DNA from: Pseudoxanthomonas sp. GM95
Lineage (GTDB): Bacteria > Pseudomonadota > Gammaproteobacteria > Xanthomonadales > Xanthomonadaceae
Assembly (NCBI RefSeq): GCF_900109775.1
Contig: NZ_FOAX01000001.1
Location: 744,001 to 808,000, forward strand
Length of the DNA stretch: 64,000 bases
Direction of reading: 5' to 3'
Positions 8,885-16,837 of the stretch are shown piece after piece. The stretch's first letter is position 1, and the number at the start of each line of letters is the position of its first letter. The notes beneath the pieces were generated by a model. The model searched no databases. It was not told where the DNA came from and saw nothing but the letters and a program-made list of their open reading frames with translations. The translations under genes and the position numbers were made by a program.

Positions 8885-9261
8885 GTCTTTGCTGGCGCCA
8901 CTGGCTTGGCCGTGGCGTTTGATGGTCTGTTGTAATTCCTTTGCTTGATTCGCGTCGCTGCGCATGCGCAATGCATCGGCGCGCGATGGTTGTGCGCGTG
9001 TCTGCCTTCGACGGCTCAAACTTTCGGCATCGCTTGATGAGCGGATGCGGCCTTGTCCCATGCGCGCTGCCGAGCACGCGCATCAGCTGTGCGTGCGATG
9101 TGAATAGATCACTGCAAAAGTACGGCGCCGTCGCATCGGGCTTCCATGCGTTCGCGAGCGCTGCGTTGCGGGTTGCGACGCGCGTGTTTCATTTGCGTTA
9201 ACGCCGGGCGTTTAACATGTTTCCGACATGACGCGCTGTCATGGAATGACGGAGACCCCCC
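8885..9261 (+). other. 377-base intergenic region with a weak hairpin and two palindromes
   Basis: I see no convincing gene here; the short open frames lack family features. Just after fabH, CGCCAC (8896-8901) pairs with GTGGCG (8912-8917) and is followed by TTT, a weak terminator candidate. Near the next gene lie a perfect palindrome GCGTTAACGC (9195-9204) and an inverted repeat CATGAC-N5-GTCATG (9227-9243). The latter ends 18 bases before the start codon and could be an operator. Confidence 0.4.
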
Positions 9262-10053
9262 ATGGTTGAACTGATCCAGATGGAAGGCCGCCAGGCTTGG
9301 CTCAAGCGCTACGGCGACGGCGGTAGCCGCGCGCTGTCGCTGGGCGCACTGGATTTCATTGCGCAACGCATGGGCATGGGGCCGCTGCGGCCACCGCCGC
9401 ATCGCGTGGGCGGCGAGGCACTCGATACCGAGGCGCGTCGCCTGGGCGAACTCGCCGCCCAGCACGTACACGTGCCGCAGGTGCTCGGTCGCGGCAAGGA
9501 TTCGCTGGTGCTCAGTGACAACGGACGCTCGCTCGCGGGCTGGTTGCGCGATGCGCGCGACGAAGAAGGCTGCGACCGCCTTGTGCGCCTGGCGCTGCAG
9601 GCGATCGGGCAGGCGCATGCGACCGGTGCGTATTTCGGCCAGCCCTTGCCGCGCAACATGACCTTCGACGGTCGCCGGATCGGCTTCATCGATTTCGAGG
9701 AGGACCCGCTGGAGGTGATGGATTTGGCGCAGGCGCAGGCGCGCGACTGGCTGATGTTCGGCTACGGCGTGGCCCGTTATTACGAACAGCGTCCCGAGGC
9801 GCTGCAGGCGTTGATGCAGGAAGCGATGTCGGGTGAAACGCGCGATGTGAACGCACAGACCCATCAGGTGACGGGTCGTCTGCAGCGCCTGGCCGCGGTG
9901 TGCAATCGACTGGGGCGCCGGGCACGCAGGCTGTCGCACGCGGTGCTGGTGCTGCATTCGGCCACCACGCTGAGCGTGCTGGTGATCGGCACGCTGGCGA
10001 TCGACTGGTTCAGCGATGGCGACCTGGATGTGCTGCGCCTGCTGGTGGGCTGA
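9262..10053 (+). CDS. Kinase-like (Bud32/WaaP-type fold) protein with C-terminal membrane segment
   Basis: 263 residues. I recognise a protein-kinase-like layout rather than a named family. A candidate ATP-site lysine lies in AWLKRYG (Lys15) and a helix-C glutamate near Glu57. The loop FGQPLPRNMTF (residues 125-135) sits where kinases have HxDxxxxN, followed by IGFIDFE (140-146) in place of DFG. The catalytic Asp position holds Gln127, so activity is uncertain. Residues ~226-250 are hydrophobic and probably membrane-inserted. The gene sits between fabH and fabD but is bounded by an intergenic gap on one side and a hairpin with a T-run on the other, so it may be its own transcription unit. A lipid or LPS kinase is possible. 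Confidence 0.6.
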   Translation: MVELIQMEGRQAWLKRYGDGGSRALSLGALDFIAQRMGMGPLRPPPHRVGGEALDTEARRLGELAAQHVHVPQVLGRGKDSLVLSDNGRSLAGWLRDARDEEGCDRLVRLALQAIGQAHATGAYFGQPLPRNMTFDGRRIGFIDFEEDPLEVMDLAQAQARDWLMFGYGVARYYEQRPEALQALMQEAMSGETRDVNAQTHQVTGRLQRLAAVCNRLGRRARRLSHAVLVLHSATTLSVLVIGTLAIDWFSDGDLDVLRLLVG

Positions 10054-10082
10054 GCGCGGCAATACGCCCCAGTACAGACGCG

Positions 10083-10119
10083 CGAGCGGTTTCACCCGTA
10101 TCATCCCCGCTCGTTTTTT
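10083..10119 (+). terminator. Terminator-like hairpin ahead of fabD, with a possible -10 in its loop
   Basis: CGAGCGG (10083-10089) pairs with CCGCTCG (10107-10113) and is followed by six T (10114-10119), consistent with termination of the kinase-like gene. The 17-base loop contains TATCAT (10099-10104), five of six matches to a -10 element. The site could therefore also hold the fabD promoter, although no good -35 is seen. Confidence 0.55.
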
Positions 10120-10140
10120 CGCACCAGGGCATTCCCGCGC

Positions 10141-11088
10141 GTGACAGATTCCACACTCGCCTTCGTTTTCCCGGGTCAGGGCTCGCAATCGCTGGGCATG
10201 CTGGCCGAACTGGCCGAGCTGCACCCGCAGGTGCGCGATACCTTCAGTGAAGCTTCCGACGGCGCAGGCGCAGACCTGTGGGCGCTCTCGCAGGGCGGCC
10301 CGGAAGAAATGCTCAACCGCACCGAATACACCCAGCCTGCGCTGCTGGCCGCCGGCATCGCCGTGTGGCGCCTGTGGCGCAAGGAAGGCGGCCCGACGCC
10401 GGCGCTGCTGTCCGGCCACAGCCTCGGCGAGTACACCGCGCTGGTCGCTGCTGGCGCGCTGTCGCTGCACGATGGCGCGCACCTGGTGCGCATCCGCGGC
10501 CAACTGATGCAGGAAGCCGCACCGGCGGGTGTCGGCGCGATGGCGGCCGTGCTTGGCGCCGAAGACGCGATGGTCGTCGAAGTCTGCGAGCAGGTTTCCG
10601 GCACCAAGGTCGTGGTCCCGGCCAACTACAACTCGCCCGGCCAGATTGTGATCGGCGGTGACGCCGAGGCCGTCGATGCGGCGATCGCCGAACTCAATGC
10701 ACGCGGCGTGCGCAAGACGGTGAAGCTGGCCGTCAGCGTGCCCTCGCATACGCCGCTGATGCGCGAAGTCGCCAACCGCCTGGCCGAAACCATCAAGGGC
10801 ACCGCCTGGCACCTGCCGGCACTGCCGGTGGTGCAGAACGTCGACGCCCAGGTGCACGACACGATCGAGGCCATCGGCGAGGCGCTGGTGCGCCAGCTGT
10901 ACCTGCCGGTGCGCTGGACCGAATGCGTGCAGGCGCTGTCTGCCGCCGGCGCGACCCGCATCGCCGAATGCGGCCCGGGCAAGGTGCTGACCGGCCTGAT
11001 CAAGCGCATCGACAAGTCCATCGACGGCCGCGCGCTGTCTACGCCGGCTGATTTCCAGGGCGCCCTCGACACATGGAAAACCGCATGA
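10141..11088 (+). CDS. fabD: Malonyl-CoA:ACP transacylase
   Basis: 315 residues starting with GTG at 10141. FabD moves malonyl groups from CoA to acyl carrier protein. The N-terminal FPGQGSQ motif, nucleophile Ser94 in GHSLG and catalytic His203 in PSHTP are all present. Its TGA overlaps the ATG of fabG (ATGA at 11085), so the two are translationally coupled. Order fabD-fabG-acpP-fabF is the standard one. Confidence 0.97.
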   Translation: MTDSTLAFVFPGQGSQSLGMLAELAELHPQVRDTFSEASDGAGADLWALSQGGPEEMLNRTEYTQPALLAAGIAVWRLWRKEGGPTPALLSGHSLGEYTALVAAGALSLHDGAHLVRIRGQLMQEAAPAGVGAMAAVLGAEDAMVVEVCEQVSGTKVVVPANYNSPGQIVIGGDAEAVDAAIAELNARGVRKTVKLAVSVPSHTPLMREVANRLAETIKGTAWHLPALPVVQNVDAQVHDTIEAIGEALVRQLYLPVRWTECVQALSAAGATRIAECGPGKVLTGLIKRIDKSIDGRALSTPADFQGALDTWKTA

Positions 11089-11834
11089 ACGCAGCACGTC
11101 CCCTGGAAGGCGAGATCGCCCTGGTCACCGGCGCAAGCCGCGGCATCGGCGCGGCCATCGCCGACCTGCTGGCCGCGCAGGGCGCGATCGTGATCGGCAC
11201 GGCGACCACCGACAACGGTGCGCAGGCCATCGCCCAGCGCATGGAAAGCATCGGTGGCCACGGCCGCACGCTGGACGTCACCGACGCCGCAGCGGTCGAT
11301 GCCCTGATCGAGGCGACGGCGAAGGAATTCGGCCCGATCTCGATCCTGGTCAACAACGCCGGCATCACCCGCGACAACCTGCTGATGCGAATGAAGGACG
11401 AGGACTGGAACGCGATCCTGGACACCAACCTGTCCAGCGTGTTCCGCACGTCCAAGGCCGTGATGCGCGGCATGATGAAGGCGCGCAAGGGCCGCATCAT
11501 CAACATCGCCTCGGTGGTCGGCGTGACCGGCAACCCCGGCCAGACCAACTACGCGGCCGCCAAGGCCGGCATCATTGCCTTCTCCAAGTCGCTGGCCAAG
11601 GAAATCGGTTCGCGCGGCGTCACCGTCAATGTGGTGGCACCGGGCTTCATCGATACCGACATGACCAAGTCGCTGCCCGAGGACGCCAAGACCGCGCTGC
11701 AGGGCCAGATTGCCCTGGGGCATCTGGGCGAGCCGGCCGATATCGCCAACGCGGTGGCCTTCCTGGCCAGCCCGTCGGCCAAGTACATCACTGGCGAAAC
11801 CTTGCACGTCAATGGCGGCATGTACATGCCGTGA
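11085..11834 (+). CDS. fabG: 3-oxoacyl-ACP reductase
   Basis: 249 residues. A short-chain dehydrogenase that reduces 3-oxoacyl-ACP with NADPH. The nucleotide site TGASRGIG and the Ser143-Tyr156-Lys160 triad are intact, as is the NNAG motif. I chose ATG 11085, which overlaps the fabD stop as ATGA and has GGAAAA upstream; an in-frame ATG at 11073 would only add four residues. Confidence 0.97.
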   Translation: MNAARPLEGEIALVTGASRGIGAAIADLLAAQGAIVIGTATTDNGAQAIAQRMESIGGHGRTLDVTDAAAVDALIEATAKEFGPISILVNNAGITRDNLLMRMKDEDWNAILDTNLSSVFRTSKAVMRGMMKARKGRIINIASVVGVTGNPGQTNYAAAKAGIIAFSKSLAKEIGSRGVTVNVVAPGFIDTDMTKSLPEDAKTALQGQIALGHLGEPADIANAVAFLASPSAKYITGETLHVNGGMYMP

Positions 11835-11947
11835 CACAGAATTCGGCCCTAAGTGGCTGATTCACCGAGGCTTGCGGCATCGTGTCCGCAACGCCTGCTT
11901 TCCCTTACACTATCCCGTGTTTACCCATCTCCGGCTGGAGCGAATCC

Positions 11948-12187
11948 ATGAGCAGCATTGAAGAACGCGTCAAGAAGATTGTTGTTGAACAGCTTGGCGT
12001 CAAAGAAGAAGAAGTCACCACCAGCGCATCGTTCGTGGACGATCTGGGCGCCGACTCCCTGGACACCGTCGAGCTGGTCATGGCGCTGGAAGAAGAGTTC
12101 GAGTGCGAAATTCCGGACGAAGAGGCCGAGAAGATCACCTCCGTCCAGCAGGCCATCGACTACGTCAAGGCCCACGTCAAGGCCTGA
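11948..12187 (+). CDS. acpP: Acyl carrier protein
   Basis: 79 residues, strongly acidic, with the phosphopantetheine attachment serine Ser37 in GADSLD. ACP carries growing acyl chains between the Fab enzymes. GGAG lies nine bases before the ATG. The 113-base gap after fabG contains TACACT at 11906-11911, a possible -10 for a dedicated acpP promoter, which is common because ACP is needed in excess; the matching -35 is poor. Confidence 0.98.
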   Translation: MSSIEERVKKIVVEQLGVKEEEVTTSASFVDDLGADSLDTVELVMALEEEFECEIPDEEAEKITSVQQAIDYVKAHVKA

Positions 12188-12213
12188 TCCGGCCTGATGG
12201 AAGCAAGTCACGC

Positions 12214-12235
12214 CGGGGCCGCGATTGCGGCCCCG
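12214..12235 (+). terminator. GC-rich hairpin after acpP
   Basis: CGGGGCCGC and GCGGCCCCG form a nine-base-pair stem around the loop GATT, 26 bases past the acpP stop. There is no T-run, so this may be a partial terminator, or a 3' stabiliser of the abundant acpP message before fabF. Confidence 0.5.
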
Positions 12236-12316
12236 CGCGCATCTGGCGCCACGGCGCCGTAAGTTCCCAGTCAACGCCGGCAGCGGCCGGCCAGCAGCAT
12301 TGCGGAGTAGAACGTT

Positions 12317-13555
12317 ATGAGCCGACGTCGCGTCGTCGTTACCGGCATGGGCATGGTCTCGCCGTTGGGCAATGACCTGGCCAGCAGTTGGGACGGCATC
12401 AGGAATGGTCGTTCGGGCATCGGCCCGCTGACCTCGTTCGATGCCTCGACTTTCCCCACCCGCATCTGCGGTGAAGTGCGTGATCTGGAGATCACCCGCT
12501 TCATCAACCCGAAGGATGCCAAGAAGATGGATGCCTTCATCCATTACGGCGTCGCCGCCTCGCTGATGGCGCTGGACGATTCGGGCATCGAAGTGACCGA
12601 AGCCAATGCCGAGCGCATCGGCGCGATGGTCGGTTCTGGCATCGGCGGCATTCTGGGCATCGAGCAGCAGACCGAAAAATTCGTCGAGGGCGGCGTCCGC
12701 AAGGTCTCGCCGTTCTATATCCCCAGCACCATCATCAACATGCTGCCGGGCCACCTGAGCATCATGAAGGGCCTCAAGGGCCCGGGTTTCTCCGCGGTGT
12801 CGGCGTGTGCGACCGCCAACCACTCGATCGGCATGGCCATGCGCACCATCCAGTACGGCGATGCCGACGTGATGGTCGCCGGCGGCGCCGAGCGCGGTTC
12901 GTCGCCGACCTCGATGGCCGGCTTCTGCTCGATGAAGGCCATGTCCACCCGCAACGACGATCCGACGCGCGCCTCGCGCCCGTGGGACGCCGATCGCGAC
13001 GGCTTCGTCATGGGCGATGGCGCCGGCATCCTGGTGATCGAAGAATACGAACACGCCAAGGCCCGCGGCGCGCGCATCTACTGCGAGCTGGCCGGCTTCG
13101 GCGCCAGCCAGGACGCCTGGCACATGACCGCGCCCAGCGAGAACGGCGATGGTCCGGCGCGTTGCATGACCATGGCCATGAAGGACGCCGGCGTTACTCC
13201 GGAGCAGGTCGAATACCTCAACGCGCACGGCACCTCCACGCCGCTGGGCGACCTGGCCGAGACGCTGGCGATGAAGCGTGCGATGGGCGACCACGCCTAC
13301 AAGATGATGGTCAGCTCGACCAAGTCGATGACCGGCCACCTGCTGGGTGCCGCGGGCGGCGTGGAAGCGATCTTCACCGTGATGGCGCTGCACGACAACG
13401 TGATCCCGCCGACCATCAACCTGGACAATCCGGGCGAAGGGTGCGACCTCGACTACGTGCCCAACGTCGCGCGCGACAAGAAGATCGACGTGGCCATGTC
13501 CAATGGCTTCGGCTTCGGCGGTACCAACGGCACGCTGGTGTTCAAGCGCCTCTGA
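12317..13555 (+). CDS. fabF: 3-oxoacyl-ACP synthase II (KAS II)
   Basis: 412 residues. Elongating condensing enzyme of fatty acid synthesis. The Cys-His-His triad is present: Cys164 in SACATANHS, His304 in NAHGTSTP and His341 in TGHLLG. GGAG lies 11 bases before the ATG. It follows acpP by 129 bases that include a GC-rich hairpin. Confidence 0.97.
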   Translation: MSRRRVVVTGMGMVSPLGNDLASSWDGIRNGRSGIGPLTSFDASTFPTRICGEVRDLEITRFINPKDAKKMDAFIHYGVAASLMALDDSGIEVTEANAERIGAMVGSGIGGILGIEQQTEKFVEGGVRKVSPFYIPSTIINMLPGHLSIMKGLKGPGFSAVSACATANHSIGMAMRTIQYGDADVMVAGGAERGSSPTSMAGFCSMKAMSTRNDDPTRASRPWDADRDGFVMGDGAGILVIEEYEHAKARGARIYCELAGFGASQDAWHMTAPSENGDGPARCMTMAMKDAGVTPEQVEYLNAHGTSTPLGDLAETLAMKRAMGDHAYKMMVSSTKSMTGHLLGAAGGVEAIFTVMALHDNVIPPTINLDNPGEGCDLDYVPNVARDKKIDVAMSNGFGFGGTNGTLVFKRL

Positions 13556-13582
13556 TTCACGCGATCGCACCGGTAACACCTC

Positions 13583-13612
13583 CATCGGGAGCGGCGCAAT
13601 CCGCTCCCGATG
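13583..13612 (+). terminator. Perfect 12-bp hairpin between fabF and pabB
   Basis: CATCGGGAGCGG (13583-13594) and CCGCTCCCGATG (13601-13612) are exact inverted repeats around the loop CGCAAT. Only GCGTTTG follows, so it is a weak intrinsic terminator or an attenuator. The pabB start codon is 21 bases further on. Confidence 0.6.
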
Positions 13613-13633
13613 TGCGTTTGAGAAGGACACTGC

Positions 13634-15004
13634 ATGCTGCTGACCCGCCCGCTGCCTGATCACTTCGACCTGCTGTCGCTGCAGCGGGTGGCGCCGTCGC
13701 GCTATCCGCTGCTGATGGAGTCGGTGGCCTCGGGCACGGCGCATGGGCGCTGGGATCTGCTGCTGGCCGGCAACGGGCAAGGCCTGCGCCTGGATGCGCA
13801 AGGCGTGACGCGCACGCTGCAGGGCGAAGTGTTGGACGGTGCGTTTCTGGATCTGCTCGACGCGCAATGGCAGCCACTGCGCGCCTTGCGCGATGAGCCG
13901 CGCTGGCCGTTCCACGGCGGCTGGGCCTTGATGCTCGGGTATGAGCTGGCCGGCCAGGTTGAGCCGGTGCTGCAGCTGCCTGTTGATGACGACGGCATGG
14001 CGACCGCGCTGGCATTGCGCTGTCCAGCGGCGGTGCTGCGCGATCGCGCGACCGGTGAATGCATCGCCGTCGCCGAGCCCGAACATGCTGCCTTGCTCGA
14101 TACGATTGCGGTGGATCTTGAAGCCGCCTCGCGCCTGGATGCACCGCACTGGCAACCGCCGTCCGCGCTGGTCGAAGATGCGCCGCAGGCGTTCCTCGAT
14201 GGTGTCGGCCGCATCCTCGATTACCTTGCGGCAGGCGACATCTTCCAGGTGAACCTCTCGCGTGGCTGGCAGGCGCGGTTCGATACGCCGCTGGATCCGG
14301 CGGCGCTGTATGCGCGACTGCGTGACTGCAATCCGGCGCCGTTTGCTGGCTTGTTCCGGCATGACGGTGTGGCCGTAGTCAGTGCCTCGCCGGAGCGGCT
14401 GGTGTCGGTGCGCGGCGGCATCGCCGAAACGCGCCCGATCGCCGGCACGCGCGCGCGGTTCGAAGGCGACGACGATGCCGCGCGCATCCGCGAGCTGGTC
14501 GGCCATCCCAAGGAGCGCGCCGAGCACGTGATGCTGATCGACCTGGAGCGCAACGACCTGGGCCGCGTGTGCACGCCGGGCAGCGTCGAGGTGGACGAGC
14601 TGATGACGGTGGAGAGTTACGCGCACGTGCACCACATCGTCAGCAACGTGCGCGGCCAGCTGCGCGCCGAGGTCACGCCGGGGCAGGTGATCGCCGCGAC
14701 GTTTCCCGGCGGCACGATCACCGGCTGTCCCAAGGTGCGCTGCATGCAGATCATCGCCGAGCTGGAGCAGACCCCGCGCGGTGCCTACACCGGCGCGTTC
14801 GGCTGGCTCGGCCGTGATGGCGACCTGGACCTGAACATCCTGATCCGCAGCGCGCAGCTGGTGGACGCCGAGGGCGGCAGCACGCTGCGCTTCCGCACCG
14901 GCGCCGGCATCGTGGTCGATTCTCAGCCCGGCGCCGAGCTGGAAGAAACCCGTGCCAAGGCGCGCGGCATGCTGGCCGCGCTCAGCCCGGTCGGTGGCGC
15001 CTGA
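13634..15004 (+). CDS. pabB: Aminodeoxychorismate synthase component I
   Basis: 456 residues of the chorismate-utilising enzyme family. With a glutamine amidotransferase partner (PabA, not in this window), it would convert chorismate to 4-amino-4-deoxychorismate for folate. Family motifs are present: FQVNLSR, PIAGTR (Ala270), LIDLERNDLGR and GGTITGCPK. The length matches PabB (about 453 residues) better than TrpE (about 500). The PIAGT motif has Ala where E. coli PabB has the reactive Lys274, a TrpE-like feature. The gene sits between fabF and mltG, the slot that holds pabC in E. coli, which supports a folate role over tryptophan. Confidence 0.85.
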   Translation: MLLTRPLPDHFDLLSLQRVAPSRYPLLMESVASGTAHGRWDLLLAGNGQGLRLDAQGVTRTLQGEVLDGAFLDLLDAQWQPLRALRDEPRWPFHGGWALMLGYELAGQVEPVLQLPVDDDGMATALALRCPAAVLRDRATGECIAVAEPEHAALLDTIAVDLEAASRLDAPHWQPPSALVEDAPQAFLDGVGRILDYLAAGDIFQVNLSRGWQARFDTPLDPAALYARLRDCNPAPFAGLFRHDGVAVVSASPERLVSVRGGIAETRPIAGTRARFEGDDDAARIRELVGHPKERAEHVMLIDLERNDLGRVCTPGSVEVDELMTVESYAHVHHIVSNVRGQLRAEVTPGQVIAATFPGGTITGCPKVRCMQIIAELEQTPRGAYTGAFGWLGRDGDLDLNILIRSAQLVDAEGGSTLRFRTGAGIVVDSQPGAELEETRAKARGMLAALSPVGGA

Positions 15005-15065
15005 ACGGCCTTCACCACGGGCGGCTGGTATCCTGCGCGACCGTTCTCACCGCTGACTGATCGCC

Positions 15066-16193
15066 GTGGCATCAGGTTGCAGGCGCGCCCTCCGCGCCAT
15101 CCTCCTTGTTGTGGTCCTGCTTGCGCTGGCGGTTGCGGCCGTCGCGCTGTGGGGCTGGCAGCGCTATCAAAGTTTCCAGTCCGCGCCGTTGCCGGGCCTG
15201 CAGGCCGGTCAGATCGCGCAGGTGAAGCAGGGCGATTCCTTCCGTGGCGTGCTGGCGCGCTTGCGCGGGCAGGGAATCACCGTAGGCACCGACCTGGAAT
15301 GGCAGGTGCTGGCCCGCCAGCTCGATGCCGCCGGCAAGCTCAAGGTCGGCGAGTACGCGCTGGAGCCGGGCACCACGCCGCGCACGCTGCTGCAGAACAT
15401 GCGCGCCGGCCACATCATCCAATACCGCGTGACGATCGTGGAAGGCTGGAATTTCCGCCAGTTGCGCGCCGCGCTCAACGCCGCCATGCCGCTGCTGCAC
15501 GAGACCGCCACGCTCGACGATGCCGCGCTGATGACCGCGATCGGCCACGCCGGCGAGCATCCGGAAGGCCGCTTCCTGCCCGAGACCTACGTGTACTCGC
15601 GCGGCGACCGCGACATCGACGTGCTCAAGCGCGCCCATGACGACATGGAAAAGACGCTGGCCGCCGCGTGGGCGCAGCGCGCCGAGGACCTGCCGCTGAC
15701 CACGCCCGACCAGGCGCTGATCCTGGCCTCGATCGTGGAGAAGGAAACCGGCATCGCCGAGGAGCGCGCGCAGATCGCCGGCGTGTTTGCACGGCGCCTG
15801 GCGATGGGCATGAAGCTGCAGACCGATCCGACCGTGATCTACGGCATCGGCAGCGCCTACGACGGCAACATCCGCCGCCGCGACCTGACCACCGACACGC
15901 CGTACAACACCTACACGCGCGTGGGCCTGACGCCGACGCCGATCGCCATGCCCGGGCGCGATGCGCTGCAGGCCGCCACGCATCCGGCAGCGGGCGATGC
16001 GCTGTATTTCGTCGCACTGGGTGATGGCAGCGGCCGACACGTGTTCTCGGCCACGCTGGCCCAGCACAACGCCGCCGTACGTCAGTACCTGGATCGCATG
16101 CGCCGCCCGCCGCTGCCGGAAGAAGAAGCCGCGTTGCCGCCGGCCGATGCGCAGGCCACGCCGGCGCCCGACGCCAAGGCCAAGCAGCCGTGA
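15066..16193 (+). CDS. mltG: Endolytic peptidoglycan transglycosylase MltG
   Basis: 375 residues starting at GTG 15066. One N-terminal membrane helix (residues ~11-28) is followed by a LysM-like region and the YceG catalytic domain, with the catalytic Glu (about Glu225) in SIVEKETG. MltG cleaves nascent glycan strands at the inner membrane and sets their length. The last ~35 residues are a Pro/Ala/Lys-rich tail. The TGA overlaps the tmk GTG (GTGA at 16190). Confidence 0.93.
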   Translation: MASGCRRALRAILLVVVLLALAVAAVALWGWQRYQSFQSAPLPGLQAGQIAQVKQGDSFRGVLARLRGQGITVGTDLEWQVLARQLDAAGKLKVGEYALEPGTTPRTLLQNMRAGHIIQYRVTIVEGWNFRQLRAALNAAMPLLHETATLDDAALMTAIGHAGEHPEGRFLPETYVYSRGDRDIDVLKRAHDDMEKTLAAAWAQRAEDLPLTTPDQALILASIVEKETGIAEERAQIAGVFARRLAMGMKLQTDPTVIYGIGSAYDGNIRRRDLTTDTPYNTYTRVGLTPTPIAMPGRDALQAATHPAAGDALYFVALGDGSGRHVFSATLAQHNAAVRQYLDRMRRPPLPEEEAALPPADAQATPAPDAKAKQP

Positions 16194-16837
16194 GCCCGCA
16201 ATCGGTGGAACATCCGCGCTTCCTCAGCCTGGAAGGCGGCGAAGGCGCGGGCAAGACCAGCGCGCTGGGCGCGATCCGCGACACGCTGCAGGCCGCCGGC
16301 TTTGAGGTCGTGCTGACGCGCGAGCCGGGCGGCACGCCGCTGGCCGAGCGCATGCGCGGCATCCTGTTGGAGCCAGGCGATGAAGCGCTGGCGCCGGAAG
16401 CCGAGCTGCTGCTGATGTTCGCCTCGCGCGCGCAGCACGTGCAGCGCGTGATCGTGCCGGCCCTGGCGCGTGGCGCGTTCGTGGTGAGCGATCGCTTCAC
16501 CGATTCCAGCTACGCCTACCAGGTGCACGGCCGCGGCCTGGACCGCAGCCTGGTGGAGGAGCTCGAGCGCCGCGTGGTGCATGTGGCCCCGGCGATGACC
16601 CTGCTGCTGGATCTGGACGTGCGTGAAGGGCGCGCCCGCACCGCCGGTCGCGACCTGTGGCCGGATCGGATTGAAAGCGAGCAGGACGATTTCTTCGAAC
16701 GCGTGCGCGAAGGCTACCGCCGGCGTGCGCAGGCCTTTCCGCAGCGCTTCCGCGTGATCGACGCCTCGCAGTCGCCACAGGCCGTGGCCGGCGATGTCGC
16801 CGCCGCGGTGCGCGGCTGGCTGGAGGCGCAGGCATGA
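16190..16837 (+). CDS. tmk: Thymidylate kinase
   Basis: 215 residues, GTG start overlapping mltG. It phosphorylates dTMP to dTDP. The P-loop GGEGAGKT, the DR(F/Y) motif as SDRFTDSSYAYQ, and the TREPGG block are all present. The lid region reads GRDLWPDRIE. Its stop overlaps the holB start (ATGA), matching the E. coli order mltG-tmk-holB. Confidence 0.96.
   Translation: MSPQSVEHPRFLSLEGGEGAGKTSALGAIRDTLQAAGFEVVLTREPGGTPLAERMRGILLEPGDEALAPEAELLLMFASRAQHVQRVIVPALARGAFVVSDRFTDSSYAYQVHGRGLDRSLVEELERRVVHVAPAMTLLLDLDVREGRARTAGRDLWPDRIESEQDDFFERVREGYRRRAQAFPQRFRVIDASQSPQAVAGDVAAAVRGWLEAQA

Noticed and set aside
9109..11097. 662-residue frame on the minus strand opposite the kinase-like gene and fabD
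   Set aside because: It is antisense to fabD and to the kinase-like gene, is rich in His/Arg/Gln as expected for shadow frames of GC-rich genes, and shows no family motif.
11921..14635. 904-residue minus-strand frame across acpP, fabF and pabB
   Set aside because: Antisense to three well-supported genes. The composition is that of a mirror frame (many Val, His, Arg and Gln), with no start signal and no domain.
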